A stretch of DNA of 10,978 bases from an uncultured Coriobacteriaceae bacterium (GTDB taxonomy: Bacteria; Actinomycetota; Coriobacteriia; Coriobacteriales; Eggerthellaceae): contig CADBQL010000290.1 of NCBI GenBank assembly GCA_902796815.1, forward strand, positions 1 through 10,978. Direction: 5' to 3'. Shown one piece after another: positions 1 through 6,214 of this stretch (positions within the stretch are counted from its first letter, which is position 1; every line of letters starts with the position of its first letter). The translations under genes and the position numbers were made by a program. The notes beneath the pieces were generated by a model. That model was given only the letters and a program-made list of their open reading frames with translations. It had not been told where the DNA came from and did not search any database.

Positions 1-626
1 ACAACGCCCGGAATGCGGCCTATGGTCGTGAGCGTGATGAACTTCTTATAGGAAAGATCTGTCAGCGGAACAATGTAAGTAAACACATCTTTGGGAAGCC
101 CCGGGATGAGAAACAGGATGAAAACGATGATTTCCAGCTTGCCAGTCTTCTCGAACGTCTTGAATTTTTCGAGATGCTCAGTGGATACCATACCTTGAAC
201 GAACGGAGCACCCAGCTTGTGAACGAGCCAGTAGATAATACTGCTCGAAATTACGCACCCGAGCAAGACGATGAGCGTTCCTCCAAGGGGGCCGTACATG
301 AGACCTGCAGCTAACTGCACGACCTCGCCGGGAATAAACGCGACGATAATCTGAAGAAACTGCATTCCGAGCAGAATGAACACACCCGCAGGACCAGCAT
401 TGCGCACGCGCTCTACAAGGCGGTCGACGCCACCCTCCGTAAAAACATCGGCTATATACGGCCAGGCCAGATAAACGATAACCCCCACCAGCACAACAAA
501 CGCGAGAAGGCCCGCAAACTTAAAAACAGTAGCACGATCCATTCCGGACTTGCGCACATCATCCTTGCCCGCTGCGCTCTTCGGTTCGTTAGCTTCGATT
601 ACGTTGGTCTGCTCTTCTTTGCTCAT
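1..626 (-). CDS. TVP38/TMEM64 (DedA-like, SNARE-associated) membrane protein, 3' end cut by window
   Basis: I translated 208 codons from an ATG at 626 to the window edge; the C-terminus lies outside. A charged, Lys/Glu-rich cytoplasmic tail (about residues 1-31) is followed by a membrane segment (about 35-55), a second hydrophobic stretch (about 80-98) and further membrane segments near 112-135 and 165-180. The family signatures are seen as FIPGEVVQLAAGLMYG (97-112) and FLIPGLPKD followed by FTYIVPLTDLSYKKF (172-196), then GRIPG near the cut. Members of this family sit in the cytoplasmic membrane; several DedA-superfamily proteins are implicated in lipid carrier or phospholipid movement, but the substrate here cannot be read from sequence. 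A GAGGATAGG stretch about ten bases before the ATG is a plausible ribosome site. It lies 49 bases after the PRC-barrel gene on the same strand and may share its transcript. Family assignment is confident; function is not. Confidence 0.85.
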   Translation of the reverse strand, partial: MSKEEQTNVIEANEPKSAAGKDDVRKSGMDRATVFKFAGLLAFVVLVGVIVYLAWPYIADVFTEGGVDRLVERVRNAGPAGVFILLGMQFLQIIVAFIPGEVVQLAAGLMYGPLGGTLIVLLGCVISSSIIYWLVHKLGAPFVQGMVSTEHLEKFKTFEKTGKLEIIVFILFLIPGLPKDVFTYIVPLTDLSYKKFITLTTIGRIPGV

Positions 627-675
627 ACGTGCATAAACCTATCCTCGACGCGCATGGAGCCCGGTCCTCTACACG

Positions 676-1521
676 TCAGCTCTGATCGCCCTTCGAGGCC
701 TTTTCAAATTCTTCCTTAAATGCCGAAAACATGCCACTTGCTCTGCCGAGTTGTTTTCCGACAGCGAACGTACCCGCCTGAGCCGCCTCGCTTGTTCGGG
801 CGGCAACTTTTTGGGCTGTTGGCTTTACGCGCTCAACCTGATCATCGACCGAGCGCTTGACCTTAACGACACGCTTTTTGGCCGCGTGCGTTACCTGCGC
901 CGTAGCCTTTCCTGCTGCCGCCGCAACCCCGCCTTCTGACGTGGCCTGAAGTGCCTCGTCCGAAACGAGTATCGCACCGGTTTGCGACTCGTCGCTCTCT
1001 TCGATGGCCGACGGTACGCCAATAGGAGCCAAGGCGATGCCTTGGCCGCGCTTGAAGCCTTTAACTAGCTGCGCCGGAATCGAGCGCTTGCCCAAGATGA
1101 CGGCATCCGCGGCGCCGTTTTCTGTCGTCAGGGCATGAACGTCACCTGTTTCCGCGTCAAACGTAACCGTATCCACGTAACCGAGGAAATCGCCTGACTT
1201 GGTTAAGACGGGCATGCCAACCCAGATGACGCATTCGTCCAAATCCACGCCGAGCGCCTTGGCTGCTCCTTTATCGGTCGCTCCGGAATCCTCATGAACG
1301 ACAAGCTGGCCATTCTCGTTATCAAAGCCCCCGAGCGCCACGAATAAATCCTTACGATGAAACATTAGCGCTGCATCGGGACGCTTAACCATAAGGCCCA
1401 CGACCCGCTTCTGGGATGGATGAAACACGATATGGCGCACTTTGCCAATCTTTCGGCCCTTTGCTTGGGTTACCGCGCGTAAGCCGACAAGCGATTTAGT
1501 TGTAATCAGGTGATCGGACAA
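676..1521 (-). CDS. PRC-barrel domain protein with helical Ala/Lys-rich tail
   Basis: The product is 281 residues. Two PRC-barrel-like beta modules can be seen, at about residues 6-78 (LVGLRAVTQAKGRKIGKVRH, then VGLMVKRPD) and about 97-165 (IWVGMPVLTKSGDFLGYVDT, then GDVHALTTENG). A low-complexity linker follows (about 170-200) and then an Ala/Lys/Val-rich, probably helical tail (about 203-281) resembling those of phasin- or YtxH-like proteins. PRC-barrels occur in ribosome maturation factor RimM and photosynthetic reaction centre H subunits, and in many bacterial proteins of unknown role; this is of the last kind. The start is TTG, chosen because the coding frame opens there just after a strong GAGAGGCGG ribosome site (1527-1535) and no in-frame ATG lies near. 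No membrane segment or signal peptide is seen. The YtxH gene lies upstream on the same strand, separated by a hairpin, so the two may be differentially expressed from one transcript. Confidence 0.85.
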   Translation of the reverse strand: MSDHLITTKSLVGLRAVTQAKGRKIGKVRHIVFHPSQKRVVGLMVKRPDAALMFHRKDLFVALGGFDNENGQLVVHEDSGATDKGAAKALGVDLDECVIWVGMPVLTKSGDFLGYVDTVTFDAETGDVHALTTENGAADAVILGKRSIPAQLVKGFKRGQGIALAPIGVPSAIEESDESQTGAILVSDEALQATSEGGVAAAAGKATAQVTHAAKKRVVKVKRSVDDQVERVKPTAQKVAARTSEAAQAGTFAVGKQLGRASGMFSAFKEEFEKASKGDQS

Positions 1522-1526
1522 AAAAA

Positions 1527-1535
1527 CCGCCTCTC
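1527..1535 (-). promoter_or_regulatory. Ribosome binding site fixing the TTG start of the PRC-barrel gene
   Basis: On the minus strand GAGAGGCGG ends five bases before TTG at 1521-1519. This strong purine-rich site, plus absence of a nearby in-frame ATG or GTG, supports the unusual TTG start. Confidence 0.6.
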
Positions 1536-1541
1536 AAGACG

Positions 1542-1576
1542 AAAGTGCGCCCGGGCATTCACCCTTGGCGCACTTT
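1542..1576 (-). terminator. Hairpin between YtxH and PRC-barrel genes, possible terminator or attenuator
   Basis: Perfect 10-bp arms AAAGTGCGCC (1542-1551) and GGCGCACTTT (1567-1576) enclose a 15-base loop containing GGG and CCC that could pair further. On the minus strand the stem is followed by TTTCGTCTT, an imperfect U-tract; on the plus strand by two further T (five T in a row). It begins 42 bases after the YtxH stop and ends 20 bases before the PRC-barrel start. It could end YtxH transcripts, or only dampen read-through into the PRC-barrel gene. No plus-strand gene is present that would need it. Confidence 0.5.
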
Positions 1577-1618
1577 TTCGTACGCTATAGTGCGCTAATT
1601 GTTTCGCGTTGGTTCGGC

Positions 1619-2005
1619 TTATGCCTCAGCCGTCTCAGCAGCAACTTCCACGGCCTTGCTTGCTTCGGCGTTCTCCATCACCTGCGCGGCGATGCGCTGA
1701 CGCGCTGCCTCGATTTTTTCGCGCAGATCATCATCGGTCACCGCAGACGCCGGAGCGCCACCAGTAGCGCCCTTCACCTTGGCGGTCGCATCGGCGGCAA
1801 ATTCCTGACCCTTGCTCGTGGCGGTCTTCACGGCTTCCTGCAGATTCGCCGGAAGGTTTGCCCCAAAATCCTTGGCCTCTCCCGCAACTGCACCAGCCTT
1901 CTCGGCAACAAATGCCCGAGCTTGCTCGCCAGTCTTAGGCGCAAACGCCAATGCAATCAGAGCGCCGATTGCAGCACCCGTAAAGAAGCTACTGATTTTG
2001 CCCAT
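1619..2005 (-). CDS. YtxH domain-containing protein
   Basis: A 128-residue protein begins MGKISSFFTGAAIGALIALA. It has one membrane or amphipathic hydrophobic segment at about residues 6-22, then the family signature FAPKTGEQAR, then an Ala/Glu/Lys-rich helix to the C-terminus with two heptad-like stretches (about 30-75 and 92-128). YtxH proteins are small general-stress or envelope-associated proteins of unknown molecular function. The frame stays open to 2098, but the start is taken at 2005 because AAGGAGG (2013-2019) sits seven bases before that ATG and a perfect TATAAT lies just upstream, which would place the extra 31 codons outside the mRNA. It is the first gene of a YtxH, PRC-barrel, TVP38 series on the same strand. 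Its long Ala-rich tail resembles that of the PRC-barrel protein, hinting at a shared location. Confidence 0.88.
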   Translation of the reverse strand: MGKISSFFTGAAIGALIALAFAPKTGEQARAFVAEKAGAVAGEAKDFGANLPANLQEAVKTATSKGQEFAADATAKVKGATGGAPASAVTDDDLREKIEAARQRIAAQVMENAEASKAVEVAAETAEA

Positions 2006-2012
2006 GTGTCGT

Positions 2013-2019
2013 CCTCCTT
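2013..2019 (-). promoter_or_regulatory. Consensus ribosome binding site of the YtxH gene
   Basis: AAGGAGG on the minus strand, seven bases before the ATG at 2005. This decides the start of the gene against the longer open frame reaching 2098. Confidence 0.8.
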
Positions 2020-2047
2020 GAGTAGAAAACAAAAACTGATAATCCAG

Positions 2048-2053
2048 ATTATA
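2048..2053 (-). promoter_or_regulatory. -10 box of the YtxH promoter
   Basis: The minus strand reads TATAAT exactly, 42 bases before the ATG at 2005, predicting a transcript start near 2041 and a leader of about 35 bases. No good -35 box is present: the best nearby is TTAGGC with a 15-base spacer. A weak -35 may mean an alternative sigma factor or an activator, but this is inference. Confidence 0.5.
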
Positions 2054-2144
2054 CGCGCCAGCATGCCAGCCTAAGCCCATGGGGCCAAAAGTTTTCACAC
2101 ACAGGTTGAATTTGTTACGAAACCGAAAACGCGCAACAGCTGCC

Positions 2145-2175
2145 GACGGGCTTTGTCCCAGAAACGAAGCCCGTC
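2145..2175 (-). terminator. Hairpin downstream of ddl
   Basis: Arms GACGGGCTT (2145-2153) and AAGCCCGTC (2167-2175) pair perfectly. A G-U pair and two more pairs extend the stem to 12 bp with a 7-base loop. It starts 10 bases after the ddl stop codon on the minus strand. There is no U-run directly after the stem (GGCAGCTG follows, with TTTT only further on), so it is a weak candidate intrinsic terminator or a 3' end-protecting stem. Confidence 0.45.
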
Positions 2176-2184
2176 ATGCGCACG

Positions 2185-3174
2185 CTATGCGTATTGGCTC
2201 ACGAGCTCGTCGAGCACCTGAGACAACGTCAGTCCCGCAGCTGCGACAGCAGCCGGGAACAGCGAATGGTCGGTCATGCCAGGCGAGACGTCGACTTCGA
2301 AGCAACGCGCGGCTCCGCCATCCCAGATCATGTCGATACGGCCCAGGTCGACGACGCTGTAAGCCCGATAAACCTCGAGAGCAGCACGTTCAATTTCGGC
2401 ACGGATGGCCTGCGCTTCGGATTCGTTGCTCCAGAGCGACGAGAGACGCACAGGGCAATAAAAATCGACCAGACCGTGATCCATGCGTGCTGCTGCATCG
2501 AAAAAGCCCCGATGCGGCACGATCTCGACCGGGGGAAGCGCACGCGCATCCCAGCCTGTACCAACGATGGAAACCGACAGCTCCACGCCTTCGACCCACT
2601 GCTCGATGTTGACGGCATTGTCGTACGAAAGGGCGTCCAAAATCGCCTCTCCGAGCTCATCTTGCGAGTCCACGCGATGAACGCCGAGCGCCGATCCGCC
2701 ATGAGCAGGCTTGACGCATACGGGATATCCACCGGGAATGCGTTTTTCAATCAGGTCGAGCGCCGTCGCAGCGCCCATTGACTTGAACGCATCTGCCGCG
2801 ATGTACACGCCCGGAGGCCACGAAGCTACGCCGTCGGTTTCGCCCGAAATCTGTCGATACTTGATGATTGAAGAATGCAGCGCGTCTTTGTTCCACGAAC
2901 GATGGCACACGCTCGCAGGAGATCCAACGAACGGGATTTCCAAAAATTCGAGCAAGCTCTGAATGGTCCCATCCTCGCCGTGCTTGCCATGCAGAGCGTT
3001 GTAGACGACATCCGGGCGCTCGCTTCGCAACGTGGGAACCAACTGCTCATTCGTATCGAGCGGCACGGTCCTATGCCCTGCCTCTTCAAGCGCAGCGCAA
3101 ATATTCTTACCGCTGATGAGCGAAAACTCGCGCTCAAACGAGCTGCCGCCCATCAGCACTGCAACTTTTGCCAT
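2185..3174 (-). CDS. ddl: D-alanine--D-alanine ligase-like ATP-grasp enzyme, divergent active site
   Basis: A 329-residue protein with full Ddl architecture. The N-terminal signature is LMGGSSFEREFSLISG (7-22; Glu14 matches the catalytic Glu of DdlB). Then come HGKHGEDGTIQ (62-72), an MDK-like WNK (94-96), the ATP-grasp stretch VCVKPAHGGSALGV (152-165), EQWVEGVELSVS (191-202), RIDM (279-282) and EVDVSPGMTDHSLFP (293-307). Ddl joins two D-Ala with ATP in the cytoplasm to make the peptidoglycan dipeptide. Start at 3174: GGAG lies seven bases upstream and the protein then begins directly with the first beta strand; an ATG 14 codons earlier adds nothing family-like. Oddities: the loop that carries Tyr216 in E. 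coli DdlB (YDYEAKY) reads FDAAARM here; the metal-site Asn of ExNxxPGMT is Asp295; and GSS is GSA. The second substrate could therefore differ from D-Ala. The aminotransferase gene lies 107 bases upstream. Confidence 0.85.
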   Translation of the reverse strand: MAKVAVLMGGSSFEREFSLISGKNICAALEEAGHRTVPLDTNEQLVPTLRSERPDVVYNALHGKHGEDGTIQSLLEFLEIPFVGSPASVCHRSWNKDALHSSIIKYRQISGETDGVASWPPGVYIAADAFKSMGAATALDLIEKRIPGGYPVCVKPAHGGSALGVHRVDSQDELGEAILDALSYDNAVNIEQWVEGVELSVSIVGTGWDARALPPVEIVPHRGFFDAAARMDHGLVDFYCPVRLSSLWSNESEAQAIRAEIERAALEVYRAYSVVDLGRIDMIWDGGAARCFEVDVSPGMTDHSLFPAAVAAAGLTLSQVLDELVSQYA

Positions 3175-3256
3175 CGTTTTTCTCCATTCCGCCGCTCTGC
3201 ACCAGCATAAGTCCAAATGCCGTCAGGCCGAACGGCTAGCCTGTTTTCCTCTTTGG

Positions 3257-3285
3257 ATGAGCTAGGGGTCTGACCCTTCGCTCAT
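3257..3285. repeat. Palindromic intergenic element overlapping the aminotransferase stop
   Basis: ATGAGC (3257-3262) pairs with GCTCAT (3280-3285), with inner GGGT/ACCC arms around a CTG loop. The right arm contains the stop codon of the aminotransferase gene (3284-3282). The right half, CCCTTCGCTCATTC, recurs with one extra G at 7645-7659, and the outer arms share the ATGAG/CTCAT pattern with elements at 6156-6181 and 9863-9942. There is no U-tract on either strand, so a classical terminator is unlikely. Confidence 0.5.
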
Positions 3286-4538
3286 TCCTTGATTGCGCCC
3301 GCCGCGATGAACGCGCGGTACAACTCGAGACGGTCCTCGATAACTTCGGCGAGGCGGCGAACGGCCTCACGTATGTTTTCTGGCGACTCGTAGCTAAAGT
3401 TCAAGCGCATGCTGTTGCGTCCTCGCACGCCATCCGGAAAGAACGAATCGCCCGGTGCGTAGATGACGCCATGATCGAGCGCTTCAGCCAACATGGAATT
3501 GGCGTCGACGTACGGCGGCAGCGTCGCCCACACGAAAAAGCCACCCTCCGGCCGCGTCCACGTGGCTTCGGGAGGAAAGAACTCGTCAAGGGCGTCGAGC
3601 ATAGCGCGCCGACGTTTATCGTAGGTCTTGACAAACTTCTGGAGCGTGTTCTGCCAAGGCGTTTGGGTAAAATACGCCGCAGCCATGACCTGGTCGAATA
3701 CGCTTCCGCACAAGTCGGTGCCCTGCTTTGCCAGGTTGATCTTGGCGATGACGCCTGGAGGCGCCATAATCCAACCCACACGCAGACCCGCAGCGAACAT
3801 CTTCGAAATCGTACCCAAGTAGATAACCGAATCGTCGAGCGCACGCATAGGCAGGCAGTGACCGCCCTCGTAGCGCAGCCGCCCGTACGGGTCGTCTTCC
3901 ACGACGACGAAATCGTATTCGTGCGAAAGCTCCAGCAAGCGCTTGCGACGCTCGGGTGACATCGTGACGCCACCCGGGTTCTGGAAGTTCGGAATCGTAT
4001 AGAGAAACTTCAGGCGCGGATTGTCCTTGCCGATTCGCTCGAGCTCCTCTTCGAGCAAGTCCATCCGCATGCCCTGACTGTCGAAGGGAACCGTGCGAAT
4101 TTCGGGCTCGTATGCGGAAAACGCCTGGAGCGCTCCGAGGTACGTGGGACCTTCGGTGATTACGATATCGCCTGGGTCGCAGAACGTCTTGGCCACGAGA
4201 TCGAGCGCTTCCTGCGCGCCGGTTGTGATGATGACGTTTTCTGGCTTGTGACGAATACCGATGTCGCGCACGATATCGCAGAAAACAGCAGCGGTATCGA
4301 ACACGCCGTTCGTTCCACCGTACTGCAACGTGACCGCCTGTGCGTCAACTGCCGCCTTCGCGGCTTTTCGCACGGCACTCTTCGGGAGCAGCGACACGTC
4401 GGGCATGCCACCTGCAAGCGAAATGACATCATCGCGTTGCGCCGCCGCGAACAGCAAGCGCACCGCCGAGGGGCGCATCTTGGTAATGCGCCGGGCTACC
4501 TTGTTAGGAGCCGTTTCAAATTTAATGTGAGCATCCAT
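3282..4538 (-). CDS. PLP-dependent class I aminotransferase (2-aminoadipate/aromatic, MocR/LysN-like)
   Basis: A 418-residue fold-type I aminotransferase. Motifs: SLAGGMPD (40-47); QYGGTNGVFD (72-81, the QYG-x-x-G turn of this subfamily); TTGAQEALDL (105-114); GPTYLGAL (130-137); NFQNPGG with Asn187; VVVEDDPYG with Asp215 (pyridine nitrogen contact); TISKMFAAGLRVGW with Lys246 as the PLP Schiff-base lysine; and MRLNFS with Arg378 for the substrate carboxylate. No N-terminal helix-turn-helix is present, so it is an enzyme rather than a MocR/GntR regulator. The family moves amino groups between 2-aminoadipate, aromatic, leucine or kynurenine donors and 2-oxo acids; the substrate is not readable here. 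Its ATG lies 8 bases after the stop of the gene before it and no clear ribosome site precedes it (CTAGCTAACATT), which suggests translational coupling. ddl follows 107 bases downstream. Confidence 0.9.
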   Translation of the reverse strand: MDAHIKFETAPNKVARRITKMRPSAVRLLFAAAQRDDVISLAGGMPDVSLLPKSAVRKAAKAAVDAQAVTLQYGGTNGVFDTAAVFCDIVRDIGIRHKPENVIITTGAQEALDLVAKTFCDPGDIVITEGPTYLGALQAFSAYEPEIRTVPFDSQGMRMDLLEEELERIGKDNPRLKFLYTIPNFQNPGGVTMSPERRKRLLELSHEYDFVVVEDDPYGRLRYEGGHCLPMRALDDSVIYLGTISKMFAAGLRVGWIMAPPGVIAKINLAKQGTDLCGSVFDQVMAAAYFTQTPWQNTLQKFVKTYDKRRRAMLDALDEFFPPEATWTRPEGGFFVWATLPPYVDANSMLAEALDHGVIYAPGDSFFPDGVRGRNSMRLNFSYESPENIREAVRRLAEVIEDRLELYRAFIAAGAIKE

Positions 4539-4546
4539 AATGTTAG

Positions 4547-4939
4547 CTAGACTATCACAGCACTGTTAAGAAAATGGGCTGCTTTGTTAAATGCACGCAA
4601 CGCGTTCAAATCGTCCTCGAAGCTGACCTGAACGCACGCGATGCCGGCTTGTTCGTCAATCCACTCGGTCGTGCCAACGAAAACAGCCGCCTCGTCGGCG
4701 CATGACCGGATTTGCATTTCGATAACCAGGTGCTCGAGCAGATGAGCCGTAGAAGTCTCATTCATGACCGCACCGAACGTCTTCCCACGTGCATTCACGC
4801 ACGCATGTCGCGCCAACGTGGGGTATTCCGCCTGCGCCCGTTCGGCGATTGCAGGCGTCGTATAGCGAAAATGCACATCGTCGATGGAAATCCGTGCAAT
4901 AACACGGTCCGCCTTCACAGTCAGCGATTCGATGCGCAC
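4547..4939 (-). CDS. Small protein resembling the cyanophycin synthetase N-terminal domain
   Basis: Not a textbook family, but the pattern matches the N-terminal domain of cyanophycin synthetase (CphA) in order: beta strands (RIESLTVKADRVIARISIDD); a YPTLARHAC stretch like the CphA P-x-L-x-x-H-x-C; a conserved F; THxLEH-type helix AHLLEHLVIEMQ like CphA GHVLEHVALELQ; a VFVGTTE strand; GIACVQVSFED; and a terminal ALRAFNKAAHFL helix. CphA makes Asp-Arg polymer and uses this domain to hold the chain; here no ligase domains are attached. The frame is open back to an ATG at 5056, overlapping the upstream gene by 38 bases. I prefer GTG at 4939 (130 residues, AAGG seven bases before, starts at the first strand) because the extra residues are Thr/Asn/Arg-rich out-of-frame readings of the upstream acidic tail; TTG at 4960 is also possible. 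The aminotransferase follows 8 bases after the stop. Confidence 0.7.
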   Translation of the reverse strand: MRIESLTVKADRVIARISIDDVHFRYTTPAIAERAQAEYPTLARHACVNARGKTFGAVMNETSTAHLLEHLVIEMQIRSCADEAAVFVGTTEWIDEQAGIACVQVSFEDDLNALRAFNKAAHFLNSAVIV

Positions 4940-5018
4940 GGGAGCGCCTTGCGCATGCAAATTGCCCTCATGCGCATTCTTGCGCTCGAGAATTGATTCC
5001 GAGCACGGACGCGATTGC

Positions 5019-6095
5019 CTATTCCTCGTATTCGTAATAGTCGCCGTACTCGTCATAATAGCCTTCGTCCTCGGTTGCTTCTTCCGCGGCGAGCTTTGCA
5101 GCCGCCTCCTCGGCAGCGCGTTTTTTGATTTCCTCGGCGATAATCACGTCGAGGTTCGCCGTGCGCGTGAGCACGATGATGCCATCGCCTTCGGGAAGCG
5201 TTACCGGCTGGCCGTTTCCTACCGCAGTTAGCTCGTCGAACTTGCGTACAAGATCGTCCACCGTATTGCTCGTGCCGGTAAACGTATCGCCATCCGTTAT
5301 GACCAGCTTGCTCCTATCGTCGCTAAACCAATAGCGACCAGAGCCCTTCCAATCGCCAAACGTGTAGCTGATAGTCTTGTCATGATCGTCGATAGCGTAG
5401 TTGTACACGACATCGTCGGCCAACTTGATCGTATGATCGTCGATGGGAACCACGACCATCGTACCCCTGACATACCAATCGCCTTGCATGTCGGCATGGT
5501 CGTCGTAGCGCCCCCACCGATCCCAGGCAATCCAGCTCACAGCAGCTACAATCCCCAAAACTGCGATGACGAAAAGGGCGAGCGCAACCTTGCGAAACGA
5601 TGTCCTGTTGCGCGGGGGCTCCGCATCTGCGGCGGAATCGTTTGCACTTTCCGATTCGACTGAATCGCTCGCTGCGCCTGCCGCGCCATCAGCGGATTTC
5701 GATTCTTTGTCCAAAGCGCCCGTCTCACTTGCGCCATCTTTTTCGGAAAAACCCTCGTGAGGCTCGCCAGCATCATCCGAGCCTTCAACTTCTCTTGCGG
5801 CCACCTGTTCTGCTTGCTCATCAACAGTATTCCGCTTATCTGACGCAGCGCCATCCGTCGAGTCAGACGCATGAGACATCGGCGAATCGTCGATGGCCGG
5901 AATATCGGCTGCCGTGATAACGGGACGACGGCGTGGCACCGCATCGACGCCGCTGACGCTCGTCGAGGGGTCGGGCAGGTCGAGTTTCGCCTTGCGCGTT
6001 GGCGCAGGGCGTTCAACGCGGCGCTTATGCACCTCGTTCGCCTTGTGCACACGCGCTGCGGGTGCCTCTTGTTGTCGCGTTTTTTCGCGCGCCAT
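5019..6095 (-). CDS. Single-pass membrane protein with disordered acidic cytoplasmic half and lipocalin-like exterior domain
   Basis: 358 residues; family not recognised. An Arg/Lys-rich start (1-60) leads into an acidic, Ser/Ala/Asp/Glu-rich, probably disordered stretch (about 61-165). One membrane helix follows (about 170-191, VALALFVIAVLGIVAAVSWIAW), preceded by RNRTSFRK, so positive-inside places the N-terminus in the cytoplasm. The exterior part (about 200-315) has short alternating beta strands (GDWYVRGTMVVVPIDD, DKTISYTFGDWKGSGRYWF, KLVITDGDTF, GIIVLTR), as in lipocalin-like or DUF-type strain proteins that sense or bind at the envelope. It ends with an Ala/Glu/Lys helix (about 317-341) and a Tyr/Asp/Glu tail (345-358). 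GGAG with TAGGG precedes the ATG. The 119-base gap after serS holds a nested hairpin. The basic-acidic tail plus one helix resembles anchored substrates of Ser/Thr kinases, but no such link is shown. Confidence 0.75.
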   Translation of the reverse strand: MAREKTRQQEAPAARVHKANEVHKRRVERPAPTRKAKLDLPDPSTSVSGVDAVPRRRPVITAADIPAIDDSPMSHASDSTDGAASDKRNTVDEQAEQVAAREVEGSDDAGEPHEGFSEKDGASETGALDKESKSADGAAGAASDSVESESANDSAADAEPPRNRTSFRKVALALFVIAVLGIVAAVSWIAWDRWGRYDDHADMQGDWYVRGTMVVVPIDDHTIKLADDVVYNYAIDDHDKTISYTFGDWKGSGRYWFSDDRSKLVITDGDTFTGTSNTVDDLVRKFDELTAVGNGQPVTLPEGDGIIVLTRTANLDVIIAEEIKKRAAEEAAAKLAAEEATEDEGYYDEYGDYYEYEE

Positions 6096-6118
6096 GCCCT
6101 ACTCCACGTACCTCGTTT

Positions 6119-6211
6119 CGACTCGCTTTGCTGACTCGCTTTGCCTAGGATGCAGCCGACTCATTACAGGAAATGAGTCGGTAGTTGCCCGAGGCAAAAC
6201 GAGCCGAGTCG
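6119..6211. repeat. Nested inverted-repeat element between serS and the membrane-protein gene
   Basis: The inner perfect hairpin has CCGACTCATT (6156-6165) and AATGAGTCGG (6172-6181) around a 6-base loop. It is enclosed by GACTCGCTTTGCC (6133-6145) and GGCAAAACGAGCC (6193-6205); read as minus-strand RNA these pair along 13 bp using two G-U pairs. A further CGACTC (6119-6124) can meet GAGTCG (6206-6211). GACTCGCTTTGC is duplicated in tandem at 6120-6131 and 6133-6144. The element starts three bases after the serS stop codon on the minus strand and ends about 24 bases before the ATG of the downstream gene. No U-run follows, so it may be a processing site, attenuator or repeat element rather than a plain terminator. 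Confidence 0.6.
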
Positions 6212-6214
6212 CTG

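Noticed and set aside
1565..2074. Plus-strand frame of 169 codons opposite the YtxH gene
   Set aside because: Antisense shadow of a gene with consensus promoter and ribosome site; no domain pattern; Arg/Ser/Leu/Cys-rich composition.
3471..3959. Plus-strand frame of 162 codons opposite the aminotransferase
   Set aside because: Lies wholly antisense to a full-length, motif-complete aminotransferase and shows no family motif.
4547..4939. HLLEH motif read as a zinc-binding HxxEH of M16 peptidases
   Set aside because: The protein is about 130 residues, lacks the downstream Glu and the two-domain M16 core, and the flanking residues fit the CphA N domain, which has the same HxxEH-like helix.
4940..5056. 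Upstream extension of the CphA-N-like gene to the ATG at 5056
   Set aside because: Not excluded: GAAGG stands five bases before it. The added residues look like out-of-frame reading of the acidic tail of the preceding gene, so it was set aside for the GTG at 4939.
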